A stretch of 64,000 nucleotides of DNA, taken from NCBI RefSeq assembly GCF_030704535.1, contig NC_081807.1, positions 5,063,001 through 5,127,000 on the forward strand, in the 5' to 3' direction. Shown piece after piece: positions 63,731-64,000 of this stretch (its first letter is position 1; every line of letters starts with the position of its first letter). The position numbers and the translations under genes are program-made. The notes below the pieces were generated by a model. That model did no database searches. It was not told the DNA's origin and saw only the letters and a program-made list of their open reading frames with translations. Source of the stretch: Vitis vinifera. Its lineage: Eukaryota > Streptophyta > Magnoliopsida > Vitales > Vitaceae.

Positions 63731-63875
63731 TAAATCCAGCAAAGGCAAAATCACAATTTTATACCTCCAACATTTCCTTTCAAAGGAAAAAAAATTTCTA
63801 ATCATAGATGTAACATAAAGCAGATTCATTGATTTCTTCATGGTGAGAAAAAGATGAAGCAGAGGAGCACACCCA

Positions 63876-64000
63876 CTATTTTCCTGCTACAAAGGACTCC
63901 ATCAAAGCAAAAGCCCTGCGGGGCTGAAACCTTGGGACTTCATGCCCTGCCCCTCGAATTGTTGCGAACGTTAGTCCCTCATAAACAACCCTGTATCCAC
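63876..64000 (-). CDS. Second serine carboxypeptidase-like gene, last exon (partial)
   Basis: Minus strand from the window edge encodes [20 protein letters not shown], then [14 protein letters not shown] and FVAGK with a TAG at 63876-63878. RGAGHEVP carries the catalytic histidine of peptidase family S10, and the wording is that of plant carboxypeptidase C-termini. It differs clearly from the neighbouring SCPL ([18 protein letters not shown]), so it is a separate, older paralogue in the same orientation. The rest of the gene lies beyond 64000. Confidence 0.88.
   Translation of the reverse strand, partial: GYRVVYEGLTFATIRGAGHEVPRFQPRRAFALMESFVAGK

Overview
The window is nuclear DNA of a eudicot plant. 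The evidence is intron-split genes, a plant CDPK-related kinase, plant P-class PPR proteins, a REM-type B3 factor, AT-rich intergenic DNA, and many decayed LINEs, MITEs and one solo LTR. The LINE families, gene content and TE-filled introns fit a woody species, most likely grapevine (Vitis). That species call comes from recognition and was not tested by a search.

Layout. 1-5000 is a graveyard of LINE pieces; the last is a clean 5'-truncated insertion with an 18-bp target duplication. 6112-12610 (+) is a CDPK-related kinase without its first coding exon, which must lie upstream of the window or be lost. 13729-16017 (+) is an intronless PPR gene matching EMB2745. 16018-20047 holds no recognisable gene. 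20048-21397 (-) is a domesticated PIF/Harbinger transposase gene (ALP1/HARBI1-like). 22751-27385 (+) is a two-B3-domain REM-like gene with an acidic tract and an AT-hook. 27900-29500 is repeat-rich, with related copies of the B3 upstream region and a three-unit tandem array. 29785-30775 (-) is a broken SWIB-domain gene. 32006-35470 (-) is OTP51, a PPR-LAGLIDADG splicing factor. 35703-37109 is a 119-bp MITE split by a solo LTR. 37100-41780 is AT-rich and apparently gene-free. 41786-46451 (+) is ZOP1, a U1-type zinc-finger/OCRE pre-mRNA splicing protein. 46452-52286 is intergenic with nested TIR elements. 52287-53429 (-) is a DUF1645 gene. 56185-59097 (-) is an eight-exon serine carboxypeptidase-like gene. 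63876-64000 (-) is the last exon of a second SCPL gene.

How the genes relate. There is no operon-like or pathway organisation. Three genes concern RNA processing (EMB2745 and OTP51 probably in organelles, ZOP1 in the nucleus), but they are not adjacent and I see no reason to link them. The two SCPL genes are neighbours in the same orientation, which fits an old tandem duplication.

I did not find a convincing undescribed biological system. The most informative signals are mechanistic. They are a perfect 66-bp duplication that gives ZOP1 two identical 3' splice sites, the first of which leads to an early stop; a PIF/Harbinger-type MITE that makes up most of one SCPL intron; a host gene with what looks like an intact Harbinger DDE triad in a window carrying several Harbinger-type MITEs; and an exactly datable MITE-then-LTR nesting event.
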